Assembly (NCBI RefSeq): GCF_030463535.1
Contig: NC_132899.1
Location: forward strand, 16,903,490 to 16,967,489
DNA: 64,000 nt
Direction of reading: 5' to 3'
DNA from: Salminus brasiliensis
Taxonomy: Eukaryota > Chordata > Actinopteri > Characiformes > Bryconidae
Part shown: one piece after another, positions 36,150-47,948 of the stretch
Position numbering within the stretch: position 1 is the stretch's first letter
Layout of the letters: every line of letters starts with the position of its first letter
Translations under genes and position numbers: made by a program
Notes under the pieces: model-generated
What the model was told of the DNA's origin: nothing
What the model saw: only the letters and a program-made list of their open reading frames with translations
Database searches by the model: none

Positions 36150-39100
36150 ATTTGTAGTAGGCTACTAAATACTAAAAGTTATTAAATGATAGCTAAAGAA
36201 GGTCAAAAATGATGATCACATCACACTGTTACAGAGCGACAGGAGCAAGAAGGCCTATGAGGAAACTTCACATGAATGTCATTTATTCAAAACTGTGATC
36301 ATTTTCATGTGACTACTACCTAAATGTTTCTAGAAAAAACCCTATACAGTGTCATCAGAATGATATAAAGTTTACATCTAATAGAGTTGTCAACTCTTGC
36401 CCTCTCCATTGGGTCAAGAAAACACTGAGCCTGGCAGGGAGCATGACTGACTCGGAACGTGACCCTGGGTATAGAGAGCCTCACTACGGTCCAGCTCCAA
36501 ATGATTTAGGCAGTACACGTGCGGTAAAGGTGATACGTCTCCTCTTACTTCTCTACCACTATCATAACGTCCTGGATGACCCTCAGCTACACTATCCTCT
36601 ATGCTGATTCGCAAACCTATGGCTCAGAGTCTCCACTCTCTGGTGTCAGGTTACTGGGCTAAAACCTTTAGCCAACACCAGACCCCTCCAGGCCCTGAAT
36701 AAACCAGCTGCCCCGTGAAAGGGGTGGGAAAGTGGGACCAAAGGGGACGATGGCAGAAACAGAGAGTACACTCGTGTCCGCTCAAAGGTGTATTTATAGA
36801 AGTCATGCGGGACAGAAAAGATTCAGCAAATCTATGCAGGACAGCGTGTACCTCTTTTGAAGCCAGGTGGAAAGCATGTTATCTTGTGGCTATTGACACC
36901 TGACTAGTCAATAGATGACAGTTTGAGTACAAACACAAGCACATGCACAACCCCTTTGCAGAAATTGCAAATATGGCATATTATGCACATATTGGAAAAA
37001 CGTATTTAAATGTGCCAAAACTTTTGCAGACAACAGATTTATTGTTTTTCTTTTCTAAATAAACATATAAAACCAAAAAACGACCAAAGAATTATATAAA
37101 AATAAAGACGTATATGCAGACTTGACCTATAAGCACACAGCTCACTAGCACAAATACGGCAGTAAAAATGCTAAGGAATATTTCCAGTCATGTAAAATCT
37201 TTAAACTGCTTAGTTAATATTTACAAACACTGAGTATTTTTGCAATATACTTGGTCACAAAATATACTTTGCAATATACCGTAGCAACTAACTGGCCTCA
37301 CAGCTGAAAAACTGTACACCAAGAGAGGGTGCTCACTAGGTACTACAATGATGGTGTGTTTTACTTTGCATATTCGCAATGAGCGGAAGCACAGAACGCA
37401 ATAGCAAAAAGGATTCTTGGGCACTACTCTTACCCTTACATCTGCCAACCTCTGCAACATGATCACACTTAACCCAAGAGTGTTTGCCAAATGTCACACA
37501 TGTGTATGCAAATACAACTTACAAGGCAACAGATGCACTGATGGATGGCAATTTTACAGAAGAAGAAAAATCTTTTTAACATTCAATGAAAGTCAATGTA
37601 TAAAGATTTTATTCTAGATAATTTTTGACCATTTCTATTGGTCCATCCCTCATCAGTTTTTGACACAGTGTAAAGGACTGCTTGATTCAACAGTGAAAAC
37701 GACAAAAATGGAGCACCACTTTAAACATGAAAACTGTTCAAGACCAACCTGTGTTGACATTTGTTGTTTTTTTTCAGTTAGAGGCTGAATTTCAGTTCCT
37801 ACTTTCGAAACACATTCTGCATCAACATAAAGTTTTGTGACTTCTTTTAGCTTCTCTCTAAGGCTCCTCTTGTGCATTCTCCCCTAACAGGCAATCACCA
37901 AATCATCAGGGCAAAAAAGGTCTCAGAGAAGTACCACAGCCGTCCACAGTGAGAACAGGGACGTGTTACTAGTTCACAACACAACTCGGGCTTCACTAGC
38001 TGAGGAAGAGACTATGGAAGAGATTATGAGCCGTAATCTTCGGTCTTCATCACACAGCGAGTCATTCAGAGACGTAAGGAATACAGAACAGGAAGGGCTG
38101 AGCAGCCAAGGTTAGCAATGGGCTTGAATTTCCTGCTAAACACACACAATTAAACCAATGGCAAGTTATACTTACAGATATTTCCCATGAGTGAATTCTC
38201 GAGACAGATAACATCAGTACACAATTACTTAAAAAAATAAACCAAAACAAAAGGTAGTAATCTCATCCATCCGACAGCTCCTGGGTGACCGCAATGTAAT
38301 TAAGACCAGTCTACTGCATATTCTAATTAGAGTGAAAGTAGGTCATAGAGGATGTAATAATCTCTTCCACGCGTAATCAACAACTCGGAGCAAGACACCG
38401 AGCAACTGCTGAGCGAGGCTGGAGAGAGGTGTGCATGTATCCACATCGCAACAGCTGAACCAATGAAGAGTTCAATGAACTCTTGGAGCGCGCCTACATT
38501 GTCTGATGTGTTTCTGCCAATCGGTGACCAGCACCCTGATGAGATGCACAGAGGGTGAGGGGGGGGGGGGCAAAAATGTTTTTTTGGAATCTGGCTGAGC
38601 GTCAAAGGCTGCGGAAAAGAACACTGAGAGGGATAGGCGGCATGATTAATGGTCTGCGCGTACTCGGACAGCAACTTTAATTAGGCTTACCACCAGCAGC
38701 ACAAAACAGACCAGAGCTCTGGAGCTCTGGTGACATACAAACATCTTTCTGTCTCTACCTAGCTCACCTGAGACTAAGCTTCAGCCCTTGGGGGGAGCAG
38801 CAGGGTGTCTAAACATGGCTTGAGCATCATACATACTGCTCCCTCCTCTCCTAAGCAACCCACATAAACTAAGCCACCAACAGGAGAGATGTGCACCACT
38901 GAAATGGCCCAGCACTTTTTCCTACCACGTTGGGCTTTTACAGGATGGATCTTTACATCTACCTGCCAAAAAAAGCATGCAGTGTAAGCCCTTGTTTGTT
39001 GGCTGACAAACATAATCTACTGCTTTGCACAAATCCTCCAGAATAGTGGGCCAGTGGGCTAATCTGTCCAGCAGTCTGTTCACGTCAGGATGGGACTTCA

Positions 39101-40039
39101 GGGTTTAACAGGGTCTGACAAAGCCCTGCATTTATTATGAGACCCCTACTGTTAGTGATGGCTCCGATCTGACACAGGGCAGATACTAGCAGACAACGAG
39201 AACAAGAGAAACGAATGAAGTCAGGTTTATTAGGAAAGAACTGTTAGTAGTGCAACATAACATTAACTGAAATTAAATAGGTCACATGATCAGCCAAGTA
39301 GCTTAATGCTAACATCAACAATGGGAAGCTAACTGTGCCAAGCAGAATAACAATAACAACCATTTTTTAATGTTGTATACAATTGTTCTCATGTACTATT
39401 TGACTGGATTTTACCTGGTGTGTGACCTGAATTTTACTGGCGTTACCAGTGTATTTTCTTTCTACATTAAACTGAGCAAAATAAAATATGATTTTACAGA
39501 GGGATCTTGATTTTAGCTGTAAAATATCTACTTATTTATGTAACTGCTTTGGGGGGGCGGGGTGGGATTGTAAGGGCTTGTTTCTTGTAACTTTGTCTTT
39601 CATTGAAAATCTATAAATAAAATTATTTAAAAAAAAAATATATCTACTTATGCAAATACTAATGACACCATGCACTTACTATAGTAGATGGTTATGGTAA
39701 AAGATTTTGGACAGTCGGACAGGTTATGCCTACATTTCTTATTGGTCTCAAACTTTGCAGATGTCCTGTGGTAATGTTATATTCCTCATCTCCCCATTAA
39801 AACCATTTCCATTAAAGTAGCACTTCAGTGAATTTTCTCTTTTTTCTCATTTTAAAGCTTAGTAGCTTTTCAAGACAAAGTATTGGTTTGGTAACAGTTC
39901 TCGGTCTCTGTAGCACTAGCTAGATGCTCAAGGTTTCAGTATCGGTATCAGGAAATAAACACTCCTACTACTACACAGCCTTAAAAGTAGCTACCATGGT
40001 GGATGGTAGATAACTCTAGCTAGCTAATATTTAGAGACT

Positions 40040-40110
40040 TAAAATCGTTCCCGCAGTTTAATAAATCGTTCCCCCGTTTTAATAAGTCGTTCCCTCAGTG
40101 TACCTAAAGC
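40040..40110. repeat. Tandem TTTAATAAxTCGTTCC units
   Basis: Three imperfect copies of about 24 bp: CGTTCCCGCAG + TTTAATAAAT, CGTTCCCCCG + TTTTAATAAG, CGTTCCCTCAG. A related set in both orientations is at 41860-41960. Confidence 0.6.
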
Positions 40111-40928
40111 ATCCACTATACTGATTTATGAGGGAATGCTGTATTCAAACGAGGAAACGGTTTTACTTCGCTAGCAAGGTGAATTAGGCGCTCCGTATCC
40201 TTCAGCTGTAGCGGTGTGTCCAGTCCAGCAGACCGTGAACTGCAGGGTTAACGACCCTCGAAACGGTGGATGTTCGAGTTCAGCCTGCTAGCTAACCAAC
40301 GGCAAATCAAACAGGGTTGAAATTGGTTACCGGCTGGACGATTCTACAAGATTTCAGGATGTTTTCTCTTTCAGGGTTTTCCGCGAAACTGAGATATACT
40401 GCAGGATAACCCGCTTCTTCATACAGACTCCTGACTCCTGACTCCTGCGTCCAGCTCTACTGCTGTCACCCAGTCATTAGCCCACCGCCGCTAGCGTTAG
40501 CCAGCTAGCAGTTCCAGCTCCACTGCACAGGGATGCTGGTATGATCTACCGACAGCCTGACAGAAGCTACCAGTGGAGGTAGTGAGCTAGCTAGAAGACA
40601 CACTAGCTTATAGTGAGGAAGACATTTCTAATTATTTACGGTGTTAAAATAACTCCTCACCCAGACTATCTCCGTGAAATCCCCGTTTATTAGGATGCAT
40701 CCCGGCTTTTGGTCAGTGTGTCAGAGGATGATGGTGTGCGTGTGTGTGTGTGTGTGTGTGTTCCCACACTGAAAGGTAGGAGCACATGGGAGTCCACACT
40801 TCACTGATCAACGTGAAGAGCAATCTCATAAGAAAACCTCAATGTTAGCTAGCTATAAAAGCAGAGTGCTGTACGACCACAGCGGCCGACACTAACCCAC
40901 CCCGTCTTCATGGTGGTCCACTGATATG

Positions 40929-40960
40929 TCAGCTAGCTAGCTAAGTTAGCTAGCTAGCTC
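40929..40960. repeat. AGCTAGCT palindromic repeat
   Basis: GCTAGCTAGCTAAGTTAGCT and following GCTAGCTAGCT: self-complementary tetranucleotide array about 140 bp downstream of the probable gpam first exon, in intron 1. Confidence 0.7.
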
Positions 40961-41092
40961 GTCAGGATGTGCTCACTGTTCTTTACTGGCTAAAGCCACT
41001 AGCCTGCCAACCCGTGTAGCTACAGCAAGCTAGTGTTAGCAAAAACGAGCTGTGAATGGATGGAGCCGGAGTGAGACAGATCTGTGTTTTAC

Positions 41093-41290
41093 CGTTGAAG
41101 AGCCCTCCTGCTGCTATCATCTCCCTTCAAGTGGTCCGGGTTTCTGTCGTCTTCGTCCTTGAGGGAGCCAGTGCTACAGTTCACAGCTCTCCTGTGCTCG
41201 CTCGCTCGCTCGCTCTCTCCGGCTGTACCCACAGACAGGGTGACCTCGTGTCTGCAGTGTTCACAGGATCCACTAGAGGCCAGCATTTCA
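41093..41290 (-). other. gpam: Probable gpam first exon (5' UTR) and core promoter
   Basis: A GC-richer stretch with a (CGCT)n run (about 41198-41216) ends at a usable donor, CTTCAACG|GTAAAAC, on the minus strand. It is the nearest promoter-like block upstream of the coding exons. An ATG at 41286 opens a frame that, if joined to the exon at 35371, stays open and runs in frame into the gpam start codon. A DNA element begins only about 10 bp upstream. Confidence 0.45.
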
Positions 41291-41299
41291 TACGATGTT

Positions 41300-41758
41300 C
41301 ATAGGAAGGCCCAACAGCATTGGGACACCTGCTCATTCATTGTTTCCTCCTCAGGGGTATTAAGACTTTACCCTGCTTTTGTGGGGTGACTTTCTCTACT
41401 GCCCAGAGAATGTTTCTACTACATTACATCATTATTCTGCTGTGAGGATTTGATTGCGTTCAACTACAAGAGCATTAGTGAGGTCAGGATGTTGGATGAT
41501 CACCACCCCACCTCATCCCTAACTCCATCATTCAAGAGACTGCACTGCTCCACAGCTCAACCCCTCTGGCCCATGCCAGGCTGGCGTTAGGCATGGTGCC
41601 TATGGGTACCAAGTTTATCTGCTTCATTGGCAGTACTTCTTTACAAGGACTAGACAAGCTGTGTGTGCCTTGGCACATCTGTTACAGCAATGGCTGCAAC
41701 TTAAAGTAGCGGAATGCATTAATTAGGGGGTGTCCACAAACATTTGGACATATAGTGT
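41300..41758. mobile_element. Short inverted-repeat DNA element at the gpam promoter
   Basis: Reverse orientation relative to the 20730 copy: begins CATTGGGACACCTGCTCATT and ends TGTCCACAAACATTTGGACA with TATAGTGT. About 458 bp, near complete. Immediately upstream of the probable gpam first exon. Confidence 0.75.
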
Positions 41759-41859
41759 CTTGCGCTACTACGGCGTTTTCCTACGAAGACACTTAAGTAT
41801 CACAGTAGACAAATATGTATAAAATAATGTTCAGACATAAACCAAGACAAACAGTTGGT

Positions 41860-41960
41860 TCCTCGATTTAATAATTTGTCCCCTCAGTCAAACTGAAGCG
41901 TCCCCTCTAAACTGAGGGAAGAGTTTATTAAATTGAGGAAACGATTTATTTAATTAAATT
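41860..41960. repeat. Inverted TTTAATAA/CGTTTCC repeat cluster
   Basis: GGTTCCTCGATTTAATAATT and, inverted, TTTATTAAATTGAGGAAACG with further CCCCTCAGT/ACTGAGGG pairs: units related to 40040-40110, arranged as an imperfect palindrome. Possibly ends of a DNA element. Confidence 0.5.
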
Positions 41961-43212
41961 TATTTAATTCTTTATTTTTTAATCTAATGATTTTTCTACA
42001 TTTACTCCTTAGGGGCTCTGTAGTCTTTCCCTTTTGATCCAACTACATAAATAGTGTGCTGAAGTAAAGGCAGAAATACTCCAGTAGTGAACTATTACTT
42101 TATTAAAGGTGGATATCACTGCTGTCCAATCAAAAACATGCATCTCCCTTTGTGTCCATGTTTGGTTTCCTCCATCTTTTGAACCCTGTAGCTGCTCTCT
42201 ACACTGTGTGAATAATTCTGAATGAACAGACCAATAGAAATGCTCTAAAAGTTCTTTTTTTTACTTAGAAAACATGAAAGAAAAGAAAACACAACTTCTA
42301 TTTATAATTCTTTTTGTCTTCTCCTGTAAACTCACCATTTTCCTTTTTTTTCATGTTGCAGTGAAAGTATGACGCTTAAAATATTTATTAAGTTAACATA
42401 TTAAAGTAATACAAAAATAACTTTCAGTATCCAGACAATAATGCCAGTATTCAGTGTGGTGAGACTACACTGGTCTTGGTAACAAAATCCAGTATTCCAG
42501 TATAATATCATTGTGTACTCAGAGATGAATAAATATACCTGCTTGTACAAATCTGAACATTTACTGTAGATTAAATGTAGAAACAGCTATTATAGATATG
42601 TATTAATCAATAGGGTCTATTAAAGAGAGCTATGGGGCTGTGTACAATAATAAAGTGTAAAATGGGTGTGTGGAGTTTAAAGCACTAAACCCTGTAGTGT
42701 AGAAGTACACCAGCACTATGACTGGGAAACTGACCTGTACAACAGGATTTCAGGTATGCGTCAGTGCGGTAATGAATAGCAGGTGTTTCTTAAGAATATA
42801 CACAGAATTAATTGTCAGCTAACAGACTCCTTTGTTGGCTAGTGTGAGTGAGGGAGAAGAGGGAGGCCAGCCTATTTACACTGTAAGTTATTTTTGTGGT
42901 CACATAACATTTTTAGTAAATGGTTGAAATTATTTTCAGTTTATACAATGCCTTGATAAACTGCTGCATGAGCGTAAAGATTAACATCACAAACTGGTAC
43001 ACATTTAACATTATTACACATTAACTCCCAAATAGTGAAGGTAGCTCAACTTCTGGGTTTAATCCTGGATGAAATAGTATATCTGGACCAACTTAATACT
43101 GCACACTGGTTCCCCAGCTGACAAATGTTTATCTAGTTATTCAATACTTGCACGTTAACAGAAAATCAATCTTATAACAAAGATGACAAAGAACACTTTC
43201 ACAAATCAGTGT

Positions 43213-45081
43213 TTATTTCCTGCCTTCAATCCATTCCAGGATCACTTTCTGAACAGATCTGGCCACGTCACTTTTAAACCTGTTTTATTAGAAAAAATAA
43301 AATTGAAAGAAAGTGACTCCAGATTACCTGAAGATGCTGGCTAGTATCTGCATGACTGTATGCCCTGCTGATACTGAACTGGCTGATTAGATAATTGCAG
43401 TAAGCAGTAGGTGGACATGGAGGTGTAGAAGCAGCAGTGTTTCAGAAGATCTTCAGTCTGACGGTCACTGAAAAATAAGCAGCAGAAAAAGGAGCAAATT
43501 TAATTCTGTGAAACCTTTGGTTTGTGTAAAAAGCACGGTTCTGTAATCTGATGAAAATGTAAAGCTTTGTAAGGAGACAGGAGAAGAAAAACAAGACACC
43601 ACACACAAACAGCACCGACCTGACCCACCAGTTCCTGTCTACTGGTTTTCCAACTGTTACACTCAATGTATTTTATAGGCATCTGCATACAGCTAGTTAA
43701 GTGTATAATATTAATATTGACCGTTACACACGGTGAATAACGGAACACTGCTGCCCTGATAACATCCTGAATTCAGAACACCTCCCTTACGCTGAATTAT
43801 TTAAACAAATAAAATAAATTGCTCATTTGAAAGCTTTACACTAGATTAGAAGTTAGTTAAATTAAAGTTAGTTACATTATATAAATTATACCTGAATTAT
43901 AGGTAAACATGTACATCTGCTAAAATATAAAACCTGGAAAACTTTCCAGACCTGACATTTCGTGTGTTTCGTGTGACGTGAACCGACTCGTGAACCGACT
44001 CGTGAACCGACTCGTGGCTTTTGAACAGTGGTTTATCGCCCAAACCAGTTTCCAAAACTGAATTAGAACTTTATGTTGCAAATACCAGTTTAACAGCATT
44101 TCTTACTAAACAGAGAGAAAAGCAACTCAAAATTACATGGTTTTGTCCTGATACACTTCAGTGAGGAGTCCCTCACCCCCCCCGATGAGCTGAAACTAAG
44201 TAGCTAACGTTAGATTGCTAATCTTAGGAAACGTATACACTATTTAGTCGTATTTCAGTTTGGTTAACATTTCACTCAGTATTACCCACGCTTTAGTTTG
44301 TAACCCTGTATTTAATTTTCACCACAGTACGCGATATTTAAGATCTGCATCGACACACGAAAGCGTTACACATCCAGAAATACAGAAATATTATTTTCAG
44401 AATTTACATAGACAAAAAATCCTATCCAGAGAAACTCACAATTGAGAGTAATTATGTTTACTGAGTAGAATAAATTACTTGATTAAAAAAAAATTGTTCG
44501 TCCCTGCCGCTTTGGTGAATCGATTCCAAAAGAGCCGATTCTTCAACTTCAATACGTCTGGGAGTCGAGGTCCACTGTTTTTAACGACTCGGAATGCTTG
44601 GAGTCGACTCTTCGAAGTGTTTCCCCCCGCCTATTGTATTTGAGTCGAGGTTCAGTTGATGTGAGATACTGATACTGAAGAGTATCGGGAATGTGTTACA
44701 TTACCAGCCTTCATATCAACACTGCTCCTCGAAATGTCTGCCTCTACACTGAACCCCTCTTCTTTCTGAAACTGAGGTTTTCCATAACTCGGGGGCTGGA
44801 GAAGGGTGCTGATGAAGCATCGTATTTTCAGAGTAGTTTGCTGGTAGTTTATGTTGTAAAGTGTGGAATTAAAACGTACAACATGCGGTCCATGACTATA
44901 ACACACCTTTTCGTGAAAGGTGGTGTGCTCCCACCTGCAGCAGGAGGTTGTGGGTATTGTAGTTCTTCTCCGTGCCGTTTAGGAGCTGTGTGGCGTCACA
45001 CCGAGGGTATAACGTAGTGCAGAGGTGCTCAGTTCTGCTGTTCTCAATATCCAGATCAAACACTCTCTGATCGTTAGACAT
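43213..45081 (-). CDS. Small candidate gene of unknown function, structure incomplete
   Basis: A start exon at about 44936-45081 opens MSNDQRVFDLDIENSRTEHL and runs 49 codons to CTGCTGCAG|GTGGGA. Two downstream exons join in phase: 43375-43467 (acceptor TTATTTTTCAG; DRQTEDLLKHCCFYTSMSTY...) through a weak donor to 43213-43279 (acceptor TAAAACAG), which ends SVQKVILEWIEGRK-stop. The stop overlaps AATAAA. Start exon and downstream exons have different phases, so at least one linking exon was missed, or they belong to different transcripts. I do not recognise the protein. It lies between the divergent gpam and tectb promoters. Confidence 0.35.
43975..44655. mobile_element. Putative DNA element with CGACTC-type ends
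   Basis: The left edge has three tandem copies of GTGAACCGACTC; the right edge carries GAGTCGAGG and, inverted, TGAACCTCGACTC. In between are GAATCGATTCC and GAGTCGACTCTTCG. The inverted ends suggest a short non-autonomous element, about 680 bp. It would lie inside an intron of the small candidate gene. Confidence 0.4.
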
Positions 45082-45814
45082 CTCTAAAGGCCTTCATCAC
45101 CTGGGTTCATTTAGGTGTGTTAGATTAGAGCTGGGGGCAAACTCCTGTAGTGGTGTATTGCAACCAAAGACAAGCTTGCACTGAACACCGACACTAAAAC
45201 TTAGTAGATGTGCACAAGTCATTTTATTCACTCAGATCCAGACTACTACACACCCACAACACCCCCCCCCCCTTGTTACGTAATATGCACAGTATTGCGT
45301 AATATGTTGAAAGCTCACGGAAGTCTGAACATTTGGAAGGCTCTCAATCTTAGTCTTGATGCTTTCTGTAATGGTAGCTGTCCCTGAGCTCAAGGGCTTA
45401 AGAGTTGATTGGTATCTACCACAGTTTTCTCCCAGGCATTGAACTCTAATGCATCCCAGTGGTTCTCTCCATTCTCATGGTAATGCCTTTCCAAGCACCT
45501 GTAAAAGCACTCTCAAAGCGTAAGTGTACTGTGCAGGATATCTGTGCTTGTACTACCTGCACAAAGCTATCATTTTACACAAGCAGTAAGGTTGTCATTA
45601 GCCAGGGCTGGGATTTCACATGATCAAGAAGAAACCTATGGAGTGGAAGCTATATTAAGGCCATTGTTTTGGTCAGACACTAATAGTCTGTTGTCTTTAA
45701 ACGTATTTTGCTTCCACGTGTCATTGTAAGATACTTGTGTAGTAACATTTTATATGGGTTTTCTGAACCTCCCAGTGCATTTGACCTAAGCATAAACTGG
45801 ACTACTGAATAAAA

Positions 45815-45885
45815 AAGATCAGATAAGATAAGATAATCCTTTATTAGTCCCACAGTGGGGAAATTCTCAGTGTCACAGCAGAAAG
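45815..45885 (-). mobile_element. LINE/SINE 3' end, L2/CR1-like
   Basis: On the minus strand: GAATTTCCCCACTGTGGGAC, then TAATAAAGGATTATCT and short TATCT repeats. This terminal motif is common at 3' ends of fish non-LTR elements; the body to the right (to about 46100) is too decayed to name. Confidence 0.5.
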
Positions 45886-47810
45886 GGATTGCAAGACAAT
45901 CAGTTACAAAAAAATATATAGATAAATAATTTACACTATATACACAATATAAATAAGAATGAAAAAAGCAATAGCAATATTATTTACAGGTTATTGCAAA
46001 TGACTGAATTAATTTAATGACTCTTAAAAAAAGAAAAATATACAACTAATAAAAGATTAAATAAGACAATAAATAGCAATCATCATGCAAATAAAAGTCT
46101 ACATACTTTGAGCTGTAGTGTGACGTCATCATATCCACGCCGTATTCACAGGACGGGTCGTTATACAGTACAGTGAGATACTGGCGCTTGTGTGCTGCGG
46201 TCGTAGAAGATCAGCACACCAGAGTCAACATCCAGAGTAAAACACCACCTCAGGTATACTACTGCGACTGTCCCACAGTTCTAGGGCTGATTTCTGTTGG
46301 ACAAACAAGATAATTATTATCAGACAAACAAGATCAAACAAAAACAACCATTTACAGAAACGTTCACTCACATCCGCGAGGAAAAATAGTGCTGATCTCT
46401 GCTTGAGTGCTGCGGCTTTCAGACACGGGGTCATCCAGCTCTCTGCTCGCTCACCGCCAGTGTGTTTGCGCCCTTAGGTTTTATCATTGCTGCTCGCTCG
46501 TGTCGCTAACGCCACCACGGTATTAATTCATCATAAATTAATTATGTTTGACGGGTCAACTGCCCGTTATTTTCATTTAAGATTTTTTATTAGATGGCAA
46601 ATCTAATATCGGGTTTTTCACGACCATTTTCCAGCCTGTCTGCCATTAAACCCGGGCTGAAACACGTGTCCCAGAGTGTAGGGTGGAGCCAGGGTAGTCC
46701 TCCGTACAACAGGTCCTCCACAGGACTCGGTCACGCTACGGCCCGAGCGCCAGTAGACTTACACGTCACGGCTAATTGACGTAAGCAATATAGCATATTT
46801 CGGTCCTTTTGTGTTTTCATTAAAAAATGATCCATTACATTTCTATACAAACTCTACTACTGAAGCATCTGGCATCCCATGCCTGTTTCCAGCAGTTTTG
46901 AAGGTTTTGCACCATGCATGAAGATGATTGTGGGCTACTGCAGGCCTCGAAGGATGTACCATTCTAGACCTTCTAGACACATTTCTCTGCTGTGTTTTAA
47001 GGATCCTAATAAATGAAACAGCTTCTGGTGACTTAACAGCAGAGAAAAGCAGCCTATAGGATTTGGGCCACAGCTTATAACTTTAGCATAATAACTTTTA
47101 TTATTTTTAAAAAGTGAGGAACATCTTCTCTTCATTTATCTAGCTGTATTATCTTTAACTCCTAAAGATATGTGTGAAAATAAAATGTGTTTTAAAAGCT
47201 GTTATAACTTAGTGAATGAGTATCAGTACACACTGGTTTATAGGAGTGCATTTGCTTATAGAGCAACTGCTTCCCAACAGCAGTACTTAAAGGGGACTGC
47301 TCAGAGAGAAAGACCTTCTCTTTTCTCCCTCAAAAGTCTCTAAATAAACATAGTTTTACTTAAAGCTGAACTGGTGTCTGAACTGCATTAATCATTCCTG
47401 GACGTAATGAAAAGGGTAAGTGAGGATCCTATTCGGTCCTCAAATGCACACGAGACAAATAGGCTGGAGATAAATGGTGCTTCTCTCACAGTGCCTGCAC
47501 TCTTCCGAGGCTGAAACACAATCTCAGTGAATGGCACATCTCGATCATGCCAGCCTGTTGTCTTGTCCTCTTGTCTAGTGCTTGACTCCAGTCTTCTTGT
47601 GTTATCAGCACCTGTATCTAAGTGTGTCATCCATACATTCTTTACAAGCTTCAACATTTTACTCCTAGTTCCCCCAAAGCATGATTGCAAAACACAAACA
47701 CTCTTTTAACAGTTAAAATAACTTAAAAGTAAGTAAGAGTTTCTACATGTTTTAATCATGAAAACTTAAACAAAGCCATTCAGAGTAGACATAACTTTGC
47801 AAATGAAGGC

Positions 47811-47948
47811 TACACTGTATGTCCAAATGTTTGTGGACACTCTTTCTAATGAATGCTTTCAGCTATGTTAAATTACATTCATTGCTGACACACATTTCCA
47901 AAGAAACAATGAACGAACAGGTGTCCCAATACTTTTGTCTATAGTGTA
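47811..47948. mobile_element. Internally deleted copy of the short DNA element
   Basis: Both ends are intact (TGTCCAAATGTTTGTGGACA; GTGTCCCAATACTTTTGTCT) but only about 138 bp remain, a typical MITE-like deletion product of the 450-bp family. Confidence 0.75.

Larger units (their letters stand above)
35372..41092 (-). other. gpam: gpam intron 1
   Basis: About 5.7 kb between the exon carrying the start codon and the probable non-coding first exon. It contains a DNA element (35679-36149) and a short plus-strand ORF from ATG 36443 to TGA 36605-36607 (54 codons) lying in a GC-richer patch at about 36400-36900. Otherwise no exon is recognised. Confidence 0.5.

Noticed and set aside
46100-46440. 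Coding-like minus-strand fragments in a GC-richer patch (LDVDSGVLIFYDRSTQ; MTPCLKAAALKQRS)
   Set aside because: Frames are interrupted, splice joins do not hold, and no family is recognised; possibly a decayed exon but not supportable.
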